Below, one piece after another: positions 1-6,733 of a stretch of DNA of 9,884 nt. This DNA comes from Deltaproteobacteria bacterium. GTDB taxonomy: Bacteria; Desulfobacterota; Desulfobacteria; Desulfobacterales; JAUVGT01. Made by a program: the position numbers and the translations under genes. Positions within the stretch are counted from its first letter, which is position 1, and each line of letters opens with the position of its first letter. Below the pieces are notes generated by a model. The model was not told the DNA's origin and ran no database searches. It saw only the letters and a program-made list of their open reading frames with translations. The stretch spans positions 1-9,884 of the forward strand of contig JAUVGT010000173.1 in assembly GCA_030593645.1 (NCBI GenBank), in the 5' to 3' direction.

Positions 1-253
1 CCACTTCGATCAGGAATTGTAGAAGATATGAAAAGCCTTGATCGATATAAGTGGTGCGGTCATATGGTTGTTATGGGTAAAAAGCAAAGAGATTTTCATG
101 ATGTGGATTACGTATTATAAATATAGAGAAATTGAGATGAATACGGTTGAGATCGCAAAAAAACTGAGAATGTGTCAATCTGCTGTAAGTCGATCATCTT
201 CCAGAGGAGCGATTTTGGCAAAAGAGCACAAATATAAATTAGTTAGCAAATAA
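1..253 (+). pseudogene. Decayed REP-associated Y1 transposase (RAYT), 5'-truncated by the window edge and internally deleted
   Basis: Two pieces of one protein family are seen in different frames. Frame 1 (1-120) reads KSLDRYKWCGHMVVMG followed by DVDYVL and a stop at 118-120; this resembles the segment of RAYT/TnpA_REP proteins where 'SLDRY-W-GH-VLMG' precedes 'D---VL'. Frame 2 (about 110-253) then reads YYKYREIEMNTVEIAKKL and QSAVSRSSSRGAILAKE, resembling the C-terminal helix-turn-helix of the same family ('AVRELGM---E-A--L-ISQ-AVS---RRGE-IA'). The region normally lying between these parts, on the order of 100 residues, is missing and the frame is shifted, so this is a relic. Its N-terminal catalytic part (HUH and tyrosine) would lie left of the window if it survives. 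Family assignment rests on recognised motifs and was not searched. The relic fits the presence of REP-like repeats elsewhere in the window. Confidence 0.72.
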
Positions 254-329
254 TGCATATAAACATGGACGTCCCCAAGAAATTTCCTAATAGAATGCCC
301 AGTTGACATTTATGCAAGAGGAAAACACT

Positions 330-665
330 ATGCAAAAACCCAAGCCCACCTGGCAGCGCCAAGCGGAAGAACGGGGAATCGATTACATCGTCATAGTTTA
401 CGGTAAAGCCGAAGGTTTTGTTTTCTGTCCAAGCAATCTCGAACATCCCTTTCGTGTTGGGGGCGATTATGGCGGCAGCTTCCCGACCAACGCTGAGGGC
501 GCGTTATCCCACTACAACAGCTACCTCAACCAGGCTTACACAGATCGAATCGCCTGGTTTATTCCGTTTGTTGAAAAAGCTGCACGCGGGGAAGATTTCT
601 CCCTTGATGATTTGGGGCTTGATAGTCGGGCTGTCCAGATAATTAAGGGAAGATGGCCCTGGTAA
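330..665 (+). CDS. Hypothetical protein, 111 aa, no recognised family
   Basis: I do not recognise this protein. The start at ATG 330 is preferred because an AAGAGG Shine-Dalgarno sequence lies at 316-321 with 8-nt spacing; the frame remains open upstream to a TTG at 303 and an ATG at 312, which have no such site. The protein is soluble, without signal peptide or membrane segment. It is rich in aromatic residues: DYIVIVYGKAEGFVFCPS suggests two beta strands, DYGGSFPTNAEGAL a glycine-rich turn, and YTDRIAWFIPFVEKAARGED an amphipathic helix, and it ends GRWPW. Base composition is clearly richer in GC than the gene that follows, 57 nt downstream on the same strand, so the two probably have different histories. 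It sits in the accessory-looking left end beside a transposase relic. The RBS and codon pattern support a real gene; no function is proposed. Confidence 0.62.
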   Translation: MQKPKPTWQRQAEERGIDYIVIVYGKAEGFVFCPSNLEHPFRVGGDYGGSFPTNAEGALSHYNSYLNQAYTDRIAWFIPFVEKAARGEDFSLDDLGLDSRAVQIIKGRWPW

Positions 666-722
666 ATTGACAAATTCAAAAGTATGGCCTGGCAAATTAT
701 TGAAATTCGACGGAAAAATACC

Positions 723-1556
723 ATGAAAATAGCTATCAAAATTTTGATTATTTTTAATTTTGTAGTTTTTATTCCATTTTCTTTAACTGCCCAAAATTCA
801 AAATGGAAAAAAATTGACACAGGAGTTCATATTGGCGAATTTGTATCGCTGCAAAAATCAATTACAGGTGACTCAAAAATAACAATTATAAAAATTGATC
901 CTCATATTTATTCATTCAAACTATTATGTGCTGATGAATTGAAACATTCAAATTTAACTGCCAAAGAATGGTGCCGGAGATATAATCTTTTAGGAGCAAT
1001 TAACGCCGGTATGTTTCAAATGGACTACAAGTCCAATGTAGGATTCATGAAGAACTACAAATATATGAATAATCCTGTAATAAATCCCAGGTATTTTTCT
1101 GTTGCCGCATTTAATCCGATTGACACCACACATGCTTTTTTTCATATCTATGATATTGATGAAAGTAATATGAAGAATATAATTAATAATTATAATACTG
1201 TTATTCAAAATCTACGCCTTATTAAACGTCCAGCCTTAAATAGATGGTCCCAACAAAATAAAATGTGGAGCGAAGCGGCTCTTGGTCAGGATAAAAATGG
1301 AAATGTATTATTTATCTTCTCAAGTTCGCCATATTCAATGCATGATTTAAATAATAATTTAATTAACCTACCCATAAAAATTATTTGTGCACAACATTTG
1401 GAGGGTGGTCCTGAAGCGTCCTTATATTTTTCCCATAATAATGTAATAATAGAAAAAGTGGGAAGTTATGAGACAGATTTTAACGAGAATAATGATAACA
1501 CTAAATTTTGGCAAATACCCAATGTAATAGGGTTCAGCAAAACAGATAAAAATTAA
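723..1556 (+). CDS. Secreted phosphodiester glycosidase family (NAGPA-domain) protein
   Basis: The 277-aa product starts at ATG 723; an in-frame ATG at 684 would put 13 charged residues ahead of the signal peptide and is less likely. Residues 1-24 are a hydrophobic export signal ending LTAQ, so the protein should act outside the cytoplasm. Hallmarks of the NAGPA/DUF2233 fold follow: INAGMF at 93-98, a WSEAALGQDKNGNVLFIFS strand pair at 182-200, and the EGGPEASLYF active-site-like loop at 227-236. Family members cleave sugar-phosphodiester bonds, as in uncovering of mannose-6-phosphate tags or trimming of wall-linked glycans; the substrate here is unknown. The gene is very AT-rich compared with its neighbours, full of Asn and Lys codons, and has a Bacteroidetes-like signal-peptide end (TAQ), which suggests recent acquisition (inference). 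No convincing promoter or strong Shine-Dalgarno was found; a GGAAAA at 712-717 is weak. Confidence 0.8.
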   Translation: MKIAIKILIIFNFVVFIPFSLTAQNSKWKKIDTGVHIGEFVSLQKSITGDSKITIIKIDPHIYSFKLLCADELKHSNLTAKEWCRRYNLLGAINAGMFQMDYKSNVGFMKNYKYMNNPVINPRYFSVAAFNPIDTTHAFFHIYDIDESNMKNIINNYNTVIQNLRLIKRPALNRWSQQNKMWSEAALGQDKNGNVLFIFSSSPYSMHDLNNNLINLPIKIICAQHLEGGPEASLYFSHNNVIIEKVGSYETDFNENNDNTKFWQIPNVIGFSKTDKN

Positions 1557-1562
1557 TTTACG

Positions 1563-1749
1563 CATTCCAGGTAATAAAAAAATCAATCCGGCAGTTAAAT
1601 AGATGACCATACTTCTATACTTTAGACATGCCCTGCGAAGCTTGTCCCCGACCTGATCGGGGAACGGGAAGCCAGTATTATCAAGCGATTTCCTATGTTC
1701 CGGTTCTCCACTTCGCTGCGGCTGGAATGACGTATTTAATTGCCGGGTT
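1563..1749. repeat. Non-coding inverted-repeat element with REP-like hairpins
   Basis: This lies in the space between two convergent genes. Outer imperfect arms at 1585-1600 (AATCCGGCAGTTAAAT) and 1734-1749 match as inverted repeats at 14 of 16 positions. CATTCCAG at 1563-1570 is repeated inverted as CTGGAATG at 1722-1729. Inside, CCCCGA (1646-1651) pairs with TCGGGG (1657-1662) around a 5-nt loop, and CCTGCGAAG (1632-1640) is partly matched by CTTCGCTGCGG (1711-1721). The wording 'CCCGA-CTGATCGGG-A ... TGGAATGACG' resembles dispersed REP-like intergenic repeats common in proteobacterial genomes. No T-tract follows any stem, so it is not a simple intrinsic terminator. It could be a REP/BIME remnant or a small MITE. 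Confidence 0.6.
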
Positions 1750-1818
1750 ATTATGACCTCTGAAAATGCGAGATATTGGGCTAACATCAACCATTACATT
1801 AATTATATATTCTCCCGC

Positions 1819-2871
1819 CTATTGGCCCGGATTTTTAAAATCGATTAATTCTACTTCGAAAACCAGTGTGGCCATAGGAGGAATAGCTCCGGAACGACCT
1901 CTTTCGCCATAGGCAAGATGATGCGGAATGATTAAAGTTCTTTTTTCTCCTTTTTTCATATCCAGTAATGCTTCGTCCCACCCCCTGATGACCTTACCCA
2001 CACCCACAGTGAACTGGATCGGTTGTCCGCGATCAACAGAGCTGTCGAATTTATTTCCATCTAAAAATGACCCTGTATAATGAGCGGTTACAGTTGCGCC
2101 TTTTTGCGGCTGACTCCCTGTCCCTTTTTGAATCACAAGATATTGAAGTCCGGAAGCTGTTTTGATCACACCCGGCCATTTCTTATTAATCAGAGCCTCA
2201 GTATTTTCTCGCTCCATCTTTTGTTTTTCTTCCTTTCGTTTTTCAGCTGATGCCAGTAATTGATTAAAATCTTTCTGATCTGCTTTAAAGGCTTTTGCTT
2301 TTTTCCCGATTCTCAAAATTTTCACATGATTGATTTTATCACCTTGTTCTATCTGGTTGACAATATCCTGACCCTCTATCACTTTTCCAAAAACCGTGTG
2401 TTTTCCATTAAGCCATGGTGTTTCTTTATGTGTAATAAAAAACTGACTCCCGTTTGTGGCCGGGCCCGAATTTGCCATTGACAATACACCTGGCCCGTCA
2501 TGCAAAAGTGATTTGTCAAACTCATCCGGAAACTGATATCCAGGTCCCCCGCGGCCGGTTCCCATTGGATCACCGCCCTGGATCATGAAATCCTTGAGCA
2601 CACGATGAAATATCAAACCATCATAAAACTTTTTTCCTTTTCCCTTATTGGAGTCCTTCGTCCCTTCAGCCAGGCCCACAAAGTTCGCAACAGTTATAGG
2701 CACTTTTTCATAGTGGAGTTTAATTAGTATTTTACCCTTTACAGTATCAAATTCAGCATAAACACCTTCAGGGTGGTGGCTTTCCTTGCATGTTACAAAT
2801 AAGGTGGAAAGACCCGCGATAAGTATAATAAATAGAATTCGATGACCCATTCCGAGATTTAGTTTTTTCAC
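1819..2871 (-). CDS. Dual-family immunophilin: exported cyclophilin-FKBP fusion peptidyl-prolyl isomerase
   Basis: The 350-aa product joins two unrelated prolyl-isomerase folds. I chose the GTG at 2871-2869 because AAAGGA lies 7 nt upstream; an in-frame TTG at 2892 has no ribosome site. Residues 1-28 form an export signal with a KK start and a hydrophobic core ending FVTC; Cys28 could be lipidated but the lipobox is poor (Phe at -3, Thr at -1). The cyclophilin domain (about 36-190) keeps the FHRV-x3-FMIQGGD motif with Arg90, Phe95 and Gln98, NGSQFFIT, and Trp153 and His158. A charged Lys/Glu-rich linker (about 196-230) is probably helical. The FKBP domain (about 238-345) keeps Tyr265, Phe275-Asp276, Val294-Ile295, Trp298, Tyr321 and Phe338. 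Both active sites look intact. It probably folds proteins in the periplasm. Cyclophilin-FKBP fusions are known but uncommon. The gene has its own promoter. Confidence 0.92.
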   Translation of the reverse strand: MKKLNLGMGHRILFIILIAGLSTLFVTCKESHHPEGVYAEFDTVKGKILIKLHYEKVPITVANFVGLAEGTKDSNKGKGKKFYDGLIFHRVLKDFMIQGGDPMGTGRGGPGYQFPDEFDKSLLHDGPGVLSMANSGPATNGSQFFITHKETPWLNGKHTVFGKVIEGQDIVNQIEQGDKINHVKILRIGKKAKAFKADQKDFNQLLASAEKRKEEKQKMERENTEALINKKWPGVIKTASGLQYLVIQKGTGSQPQKGATVTAHYTGSFLDGNKFDSSVDRGQPIQFTVGVGKVIRGWDEALLDMKKGEKRTLIIPHHLAYGERGRSGAIPPMATLVFEVELIDFKNPGQ

Positions 2872-2885
2872 GAATTTATCCTTTC
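2872..2885 (-). promoter_or_regulatory. Ribosome binding site deciding a GTG start for the immunophilin gene
   Basis: Read on the minus strand this is GAAAGGATAAATTC directly followed by GTG. The AAAGGA core has 7-nt spacing to GTG, whereas no Shine-Dalgarno precedes the in-frame TTG at 2892, and only a weak CGGA precedes the ATG at 2850. Confidence 0.7.
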
Positions 2886-2972
2886 TTTTCAAATATTAGT
2901 ATAATCAGCAAAATAATTTAAAATCCGTTGTAAGCAATTTCCAGTGCGGTATTTAATACTTATAATTCTTTG

Positions 2973-3002
2973 AATATAGTTAAAATCGAACATGGGTGTC
3001 AA
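2973..3002 (-). promoter_or_regulatory. Sigma70-type promoter for the immunophilin gene
   Basis: On the minus strand TTGACA (3002-2997) and TATATT (2978-2973) are separated by 18 bp. Transcription would begin near 2966 and give a leader of about 95 nt before the GTG at 2871. A second possible -10 (TATACT, 2903-2898) lies nearer but lacks a good -35. The rest of the 2872-3206 spacer shows only a short weak inverted repeat, AGGTAA/TTACCT at 3048-3053 and 3062-3067. Confidence 0.5.
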
Positions 3003-3131
3003 GTGGATATCCAGGTTGAAAGTGCACATAATAGTGTTCAGTTAGTCAGGTAACCACCCTTTTACCTATGGTGTGGAAGTGACTTCAAATCAATCTTTTT
3101 TATATGAAAGGACTCTTTATCAGTACCCCTC

Positions 3132-3160
3132 TTTACACATAAACCGATTTCAGATATAAT
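3132..3160 (+). promoter_or_regulatory. Near-consensus sigma70 promoter for the small gene pair
   Basis: TTTACA (3132-3137) and a perfect TATAAT (3155-3160) are separated by 17 bp. Transcription would start near 3167, about 40 nt before the ATG at 3207. Because the in-frame ATG at 3159 sits within the -10 box it cannot be the start codon if this promoter is used. Confidence 0.72.
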
Positions 3161-3206
3161 GGTATATCAATCAAATCATTGTTTATATATAAGGAACGCA
3201 CTGTCC

Positions 3207-3392
3207 ATGACCTACAACTTTGACCCTTATCGCTGGTATAATAACGAATTGGATGCCATAGAACGGTTATTTCAATCAGGCGAACTGAAAGAAAGTGAAT
3301 ACACTAAACAGCTTGCTGATCTTGAAGTTCGTTTTGATGATATGATGAACCGTTTAGATGGAACCTCGGAAAGTTTCACCAAATCTGAATAA
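3207..3392 (+). CDS. Small hypothetical protein, 61 aa, SHOCT-like helical segment
   Basis: Start at ATG 3207 is supported by AAGGAA at 3191-3196 (10-nt spacing) and by the promoter ending at 3160. The protein begins MTYNFDPYRWYNNELDAIE and continues with a helix-turn-helix-like stretch, LFQSGELKESEYTKQLADLE (residues 21-40), that has the 'L-x3-G-(I/L)-(T/K)-E-x-E(F/Y)-x3-K/L' logic of SHOCT-type short helical domains. It ends with DDMMNRLDG and a polar tail. It is acidic, soluble and has no Cys, signal or membrane segment. The next gene starts 34 nt downstream with no promoter in between, so the two are probably co-transcribed. SHOCT segments are often oligomerisation or interaction modules; that is a family analogy and gives no function here. 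Confidence 0.72.
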   Translation: MTYNFDPYRWYNNELDAIERLFQSGELKESEYTKQLADLEVRFDDMMNRLDGTSESFTKSE

Positions 3393-3426
3393 AAATATCA
3401 TTTCATCAAACACACCTTATGGAATC

Positions 3427-3666
3427 ATGAAAATCAATATTGAATGCTACTCAGGGTATCGTGGCGAAGAAACACCCAGACGGTTTACAGTTGGCAGCAA
3501 CCGTGTAAAAGTCCTGAAAATCCTTGATCGAAGCCTTTCACCAGGATACAGGAGCTTTAAAATACTGGGCAGTGATCATGCTGTTTACCTTCTCCGCTAT
3601 GATGAAAATTCGTGGGAATGGAGTCTGGAAAGTAAAAATCAGGTAGAAGTTGACCCGGCTCCCTGA
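3427..3666 (+). CDS. Small conserved-type hypothetical protein, 79 aa
   Basis: The frame is open from 3358, but ATG 3427 is the sensible start: translation from there gives a compact basic domain (MKINIECYSGYRGEETPRRF...), while the upstream part overlaps the preceding gene and reads as low-quality sequence. Only a weak GGA (3421-3423) precedes it, so translation may be coupled to the gene before. The pattern of beta strands (INIECYSG, RVKVLKILD, RSFKILG, AVYLLRYD, WEWSLE) suggests a small beta-barrel or SH3-like fold with a conserved YRGEETPRRF loop and a LDR motif. The sequence resembles short proteins annotated as conserved hypothetical in Deltaproteobacteria; I cannot name a family. It ends 21 bp before the convergent Lon-like gene with no terminator visible. 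Confidence 0.75.
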   Translation: MKINIECYSGYRGEETPRRFTVGSNRVKVLKILDRSLSPGYRSFKILGSDHAVYLLRYDENSWEWSLESKNQVEVDPAP

Positions 3667-3687
3667 TTGAAGGCTTTGAAACTACTT

Positions 3688-6099
3688 CTACACTGCATTA
3701 TTGTTATCTTCAAATTCCTTCTTGATTGCAAATGCTCGTTCTAAATACTTTTTAAGTTTCTGCTGAACTCTGCCATATACACTGTCATCAGGATAGATAC
3801 CGTCTTTATCGGGTTTGCCGGCTGCATGCCCTGTCAGAATTTCTATACCTTCTTCAATCGTTGAAACCTGGTAAACATGGAATTTTCCTTCTTTTACAGC
3901 ATCAATAACCTCACGCTTCAGCATAAGATTCTTTACATTTGACTGTGGAATCATCACGCCCTGCTTACCGGTTAGTCCTTTTGACAGGCAAACATCAAAA
4001 AAACCTTCGATTTTCTGATTCACACCGCCAATCGCCTGGACCTGCCCTTTTTGGTTTACAGAACCTGTGATGGCAATACCCTGGTTAATTGGAACTTCTG
4101 AAAGGCTCGATAAAATGGCATAAAGCTCTGTGGAAGAAGCGCTATCACCGTCTATACCGCCGTAACTCTGCTCAAATGTAATGCTGATTGTCAGGCTCAA
4201 CGGGTACTTTTGCGCAAAAGTTCTTCCCATGTACCCTGAAAGGATGTAAACGCCTTTATTATGGGTGTTCCCGCTTAAATTCGACTCACGTTCAATATTG
4301 ATTATTCCTTTTTTCCCCATGTAAGTCTCTGCCGTAATACGTGACGGTCTGCCAAATGAGATGTCACCGAGCTGGTACACTGCAAGGGCATTTACCTGCC
4401 CGACTACTTCATCTTTTACATCGATCATAATTGTGTTATCAATATAGGATTCATGCATCTTCTCTTCATAAAGATTATATCGAAACCTGTGCTCGGTATA
4501 GGCCTTCCTTACGAATTCAGCAGTAATCACTTCGGATTTATCACTGCGCGCCCAGTAGTCGGCTTCTTTTATTATGCCCATAATAGTCCCGAACCGAAGT
4601 GAGAGCTTGTTTTTGTCCGCAATATTTTTTTCTCCAAATTCTACTATTGCAGCAACACCTTCAGGAGTAAATGGAAGCAGCTTTTCCTCCTTACAGGCCC
4701 TGGCCACAAATTTCGCGTACTTCTGGGTCGATTTGTCGTTACGCTCTACTTCATTATCAAAATCAGCCCTGACTTTGAATATTTTGTTAAATTTGGAATC
4801 ATAATCCTGGAGGAGCCTGAAGGGCTCATAATTACCAAGCAGTATTACTTTCACATCGAGTGGAATCGGTTCGGGTCGAAGTGAAGAAGTCCCGTAACCG
4901 GCTTCCATTGCGATATCTTCAATGGCCAGCAGTTTATTTTGAAGGGCTCTTTTAAGTGCTTCCCAGACGAAGCTGTGCATAAGAACCGATTCCACTTCCA
5001 TTATCAAATAACCGCCGTTTGCCCGAAGAAGTGAACCCGCCTGCACCAGGGAAAAATCCGTGGTTACAGTCCCCATATATGCTCTTTTTTCTATCTGTCC
5101 GAAGACATTTTGGTACGTGGGATTTGTCTCAAAGATCACAGGAGCACCTTTATCAAATCTCCGGTCCACGAGTACGTTGACCTTATATTTGTCCATCGGA
5201 GATTTATTGAATCTTGAAAGAAAATCCTCTTCTTTACTGTTACCTTCGGATGCTATGAAAATATTAACATTTTCAACAATATCGGTCCGGATATCATCCA
5301 GGAACTCTATAATATCCGGACATTCACTGTACTGCCCCTTTATAATATCGAGCCGCCCCTTCACGACAAATAAAGTGACTTCATCCATCATTTTCTCAAT
5401 ATCCGCATGAAGGGCCATGTTGATTTTATTTATCTCACGTATGGAATTTTCTACTTCTTCCTGTATGATGCCAATATCTTTGTTAATTTTATCCTGTTCT
5501 TTTTTCGGTAATTTCCGGAACTCATCTGGCGTAACCGGTTTTTCATTAATTATCGGAATGGCCTGGAATCCCACCTTGGTTCGATTGATCTGTATATTCT
5601 TTTTTCTCGCGGATTCTTCCGTTTTTTCATAAATTTCTTTTTGCTTCTCTGAATACTTCTTTCTGACCCTGTTTATACGCTCAATATATGTTTCGCTTTC
5701 AAAAACATCCGGTAATTCTTGGATCATGTCCTCTATGAATTTACCCATAGCTTTTGCAAAGTATATCGCTTTTCCCGATGGTACACGAATCGCCTTCGGA
5801 CGGAATTCATCTTTAAAATTGTTTACCATGCACCAGTCGAACGGCACAGGATTTTTCCCCGCGTATTCATTTACAATATCCCGGATGATAGTCGATTTCC
5901 CTGTTCCTTCCATGCCGGTAACAAAAATATTGTACCCGGGACTCTTCATGTTCAATCCAAATTCAATTGCCTGGCCTGCTCGTTCCTGTCCAATAACTTC
6001 ATCCAGCGGTTCGAGTTCGGAAGTATTTTTAAATTTAAAAATTTTGGGATCACAAAAATATCTGAGTTCCGATACTTTCAGCTCATTTTTCTTCATCAT
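3688..6099 (-). CDS. Lon-like ATP-dependent protease (LonB/AAA_32 type)
   Basis: The 803-aa product is an AAA+ serine protease that unfolds and degrades proteins. Walker A is GMEGTGKS at 62-69; GGYLIMEVE at 362-370 occupies the Walker B position, followed by VWEALKRAL and by LLGNYEP (420-426), where sensor-type residues lie. Between about 130 and 300 there is a long charged, probably coiled-coil insertion typical of this subfamily, and there is no N-terminal substrate domain of classic Lon. The C-terminal protease domain (about 560-760) has the dyad Ser653 in DGDSASS and Lys696 in GGVNQKIEGFF, 43 residues apart as in E. coli Lon. No membrane segment is seen, unlike archaeal LonB, so it is probably cytosolic. 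Two adjacent ATGs (6099 and 6096) follow an AAGAGG site; spacing is 5 nt to the first and 8 nt to the second, so the second may be used. Full length, no damage seen. Confidence 0.93.
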   Translation of the reverse strand: MMKKNELKVSELRYFCDPKIFKFKNTSELEPLDEVIGQERAGQAIEFGLNMKSPGYNIFVTGMEGTGKSTIIRDIVNEYAGKNPVPFDWCMVNNFKDEFRPKAIRVPSGKAIYFAKAMGKFIEDMIQELPDVFESETYIERINRVRKKYSEKQKEIYEKTEESARKKNIQINRTKVGFQAIPIINEKPVTPDEFRKLPKKEQDKINKDIGIIQEEVENSIREINKINMALHADIEKMMDEVTLFVVKGRLDIIKGQYSECPDIIEFLDDIRTDIVENVNIFIASEGNSKEEDFLSRFNKSPMDKYKVNVLVDRRFDKGAPVIFETNPTYQNVFGQIEKRAYMGTVTTDFSLVQAGSLLRANGGYLIMEVESVLMHSFVWEALKRALQNKLLAIEDIAMEAGYGTSSLRPEPIPLDVKVILLGNYEPFRLLQDYDSKFNKIFKVRADFDNEVERNDKSTQKYAKFVARACKEEKLLPFTPEGVAAIVEFGEKNIADKNKLSLRFGTIMGIIKEADYWARSDKSEVITAEFVRKAYTEHRFRYNLYEEKMHESYIDNTIMIDVKDEVVGQVNALAVYQLGDISFGRPSRITAETYMGKKGIINIERESNLSGNTHNKGVYILSGYMGRTFAQKYPLSLTISITFEQSYGGIDGDSASSTELYAILSSLSEVPINQGIAITGSVNQKGQVQAIGGVNQKIEGFFDVCLSKGLTGKQGVMIPQSNVKNLMLKREVIDAVKEGKFHVYQVSTIEEGIEILTGHAAGKPDKDGIYPDDSVYGRVQQKLKKYLERAFAIKKEFEDNNNAV

Positions 6100-6185
6100 A
6101 GTTGCCTCTTTTGGTGGTGATAAATAATACGAACCTATTTCAAAAACACATCTTATTCGAATTTAGTATTCTGAATTAAAATGGA

Positions 6186-6214
6186 AATATAGAAAAACAA
6201 ACCATGTGTGTCAA
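6186..6214 (-). promoter_or_regulatory. Sigma70-type promoter for the Lon-like protease gene
   Basis: On the minus strand TTGACA (6214-6209) and TATATT (6191-6186) are separated by 17 bp. Transcription would start near 6179 and leave a leader of about 80 nt. I found no sigma32-like element or CIRCE operator, so a classic heat-shock control is not shown by the sequence. Confidence 0.6.
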
Positions 6215-6350
6215 ATAAAAAGGCAAAGAAACGAAGATTCCAGATAAAATCGATTTATTGAGTCGGTAGAGTGAACGGAAAAACATCGTCAATCCATAGA
6301 CTTCAGCAGATGCTATTCGAACGGCGATCACTAATGATTTTAAAGTTGAC

Positions 6351-6483
6351 GGTTTCGTAATCCGCCGTAGGCGGACCAACTTCTGCGTTGTGCTGCATTT
6401 CGCAATCATTCAACTCCCCTGTTAAATAAAAAGACAAATTTAACAGGGCGGGTCCGATAAGTACGCTTCATGATTACGAAATC
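6351..6483. repeat. Compound palindromic element in the divergent intergenic region
   Basis: Nested inverted arms are visible. The outer arms GGTTTCGTAATC (6351-6362) and GATTACGAAATC (6472-6483) match at 11 of 12 positions. Middle arms are CGGACC (6372-6377) and GGTCCG (6451-6456). The central perfect 11-bp stem is CCCTGTTAAAT (6417-6427) with ATTTAACAGGG (6438-6448) around a 10-nt loop. A separate hairpin TCCGCC-GTA-GGCGGA (6361-6375) overlaps the left arm. No T-tract follows on either strand, so this is not a canonical terminator. The outer arms are themselves degenerate copies of the ACTTTTTACGA repeat. Confidence 0.65.
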
Positions 6484-6549
6484 TGCATGCCTTGAATTTG
6501 AACTTTTTACGAAATCGTCTCATTCGGACTTTTTACGAGACCATCAGAA
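6472..6549 (+). repeat. Tandem copies of a dispersed intergenic repeat (core ACTTTTTACGA)
   Basis: Two clear units begin at 6500 (GAACTTTTTACGAAATCGTC) and 6526 (GGACTTTTTACGAGACCATC), exactly 26 bp apart, preceded by a degenerate unit at 6472 (GATTACGAAATC). An inverted degenerate copy lies near 6347-6363 and another direct copy follows floA at 9812-9840. The remaining spacer, 6550-6727, shows only AT-rich sequence with no gene I can support. Confidence 0.72.
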
Positions 6550-6733
6550 GTTTAATTACATCTACCTGTATTTTATAACTTTTTTTATAGATCACCGCCC
6601 ATTATTTATCCCATCGATATCCCGGCATAGTGTACGACAGGTGCTTTTAAAGTATAATATCATTCCGTTAAAATTGCCTTCGCGTGATCCATTTAATATG
6701 AATTCATCGTTCACCCATCCACACCCTTTTCAC

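Noticed and set aside
303..308. TTGACA as a -35 box for the 330-665 gene
   Set aside because: A -10 box at proper spacing would fall at about 326-331, on the start codon, and the sequence there (CACTAT) is not a -10 box.
667..672. TTGACA as a -35 box for the NAGPA gene
   Set aside because: No acceptable -10 sequence is found at 16-19 bp spacing (TGGCAA region).
1422..1790. 122-codon minus-strand open frame over the end of the NAGPA gene
   Set aside because: It spans the inverted-repeat element and the antisense of a convincing gene; no family resemblance was seen.
6176..6409. 77-codon minus-strand open frame upstream of the Lon-like gene
   Set aside because: It crosses the palindromic repeat and the Lon promoter and has no Shine-Dalgarno; its translation looks like repeat sequence.
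6417..6448. Perfect 11-bp hairpin as an intrinsic terminator
   Set aside because: No T-tract follows the stem on either strand, and no gene ends nearby.
6500..6549. 26-bp spaced repeats as a CRISPR array
   Set aside because: The units are directly contiguous, degenerate and only two or three in number, without spacers or cas genes.
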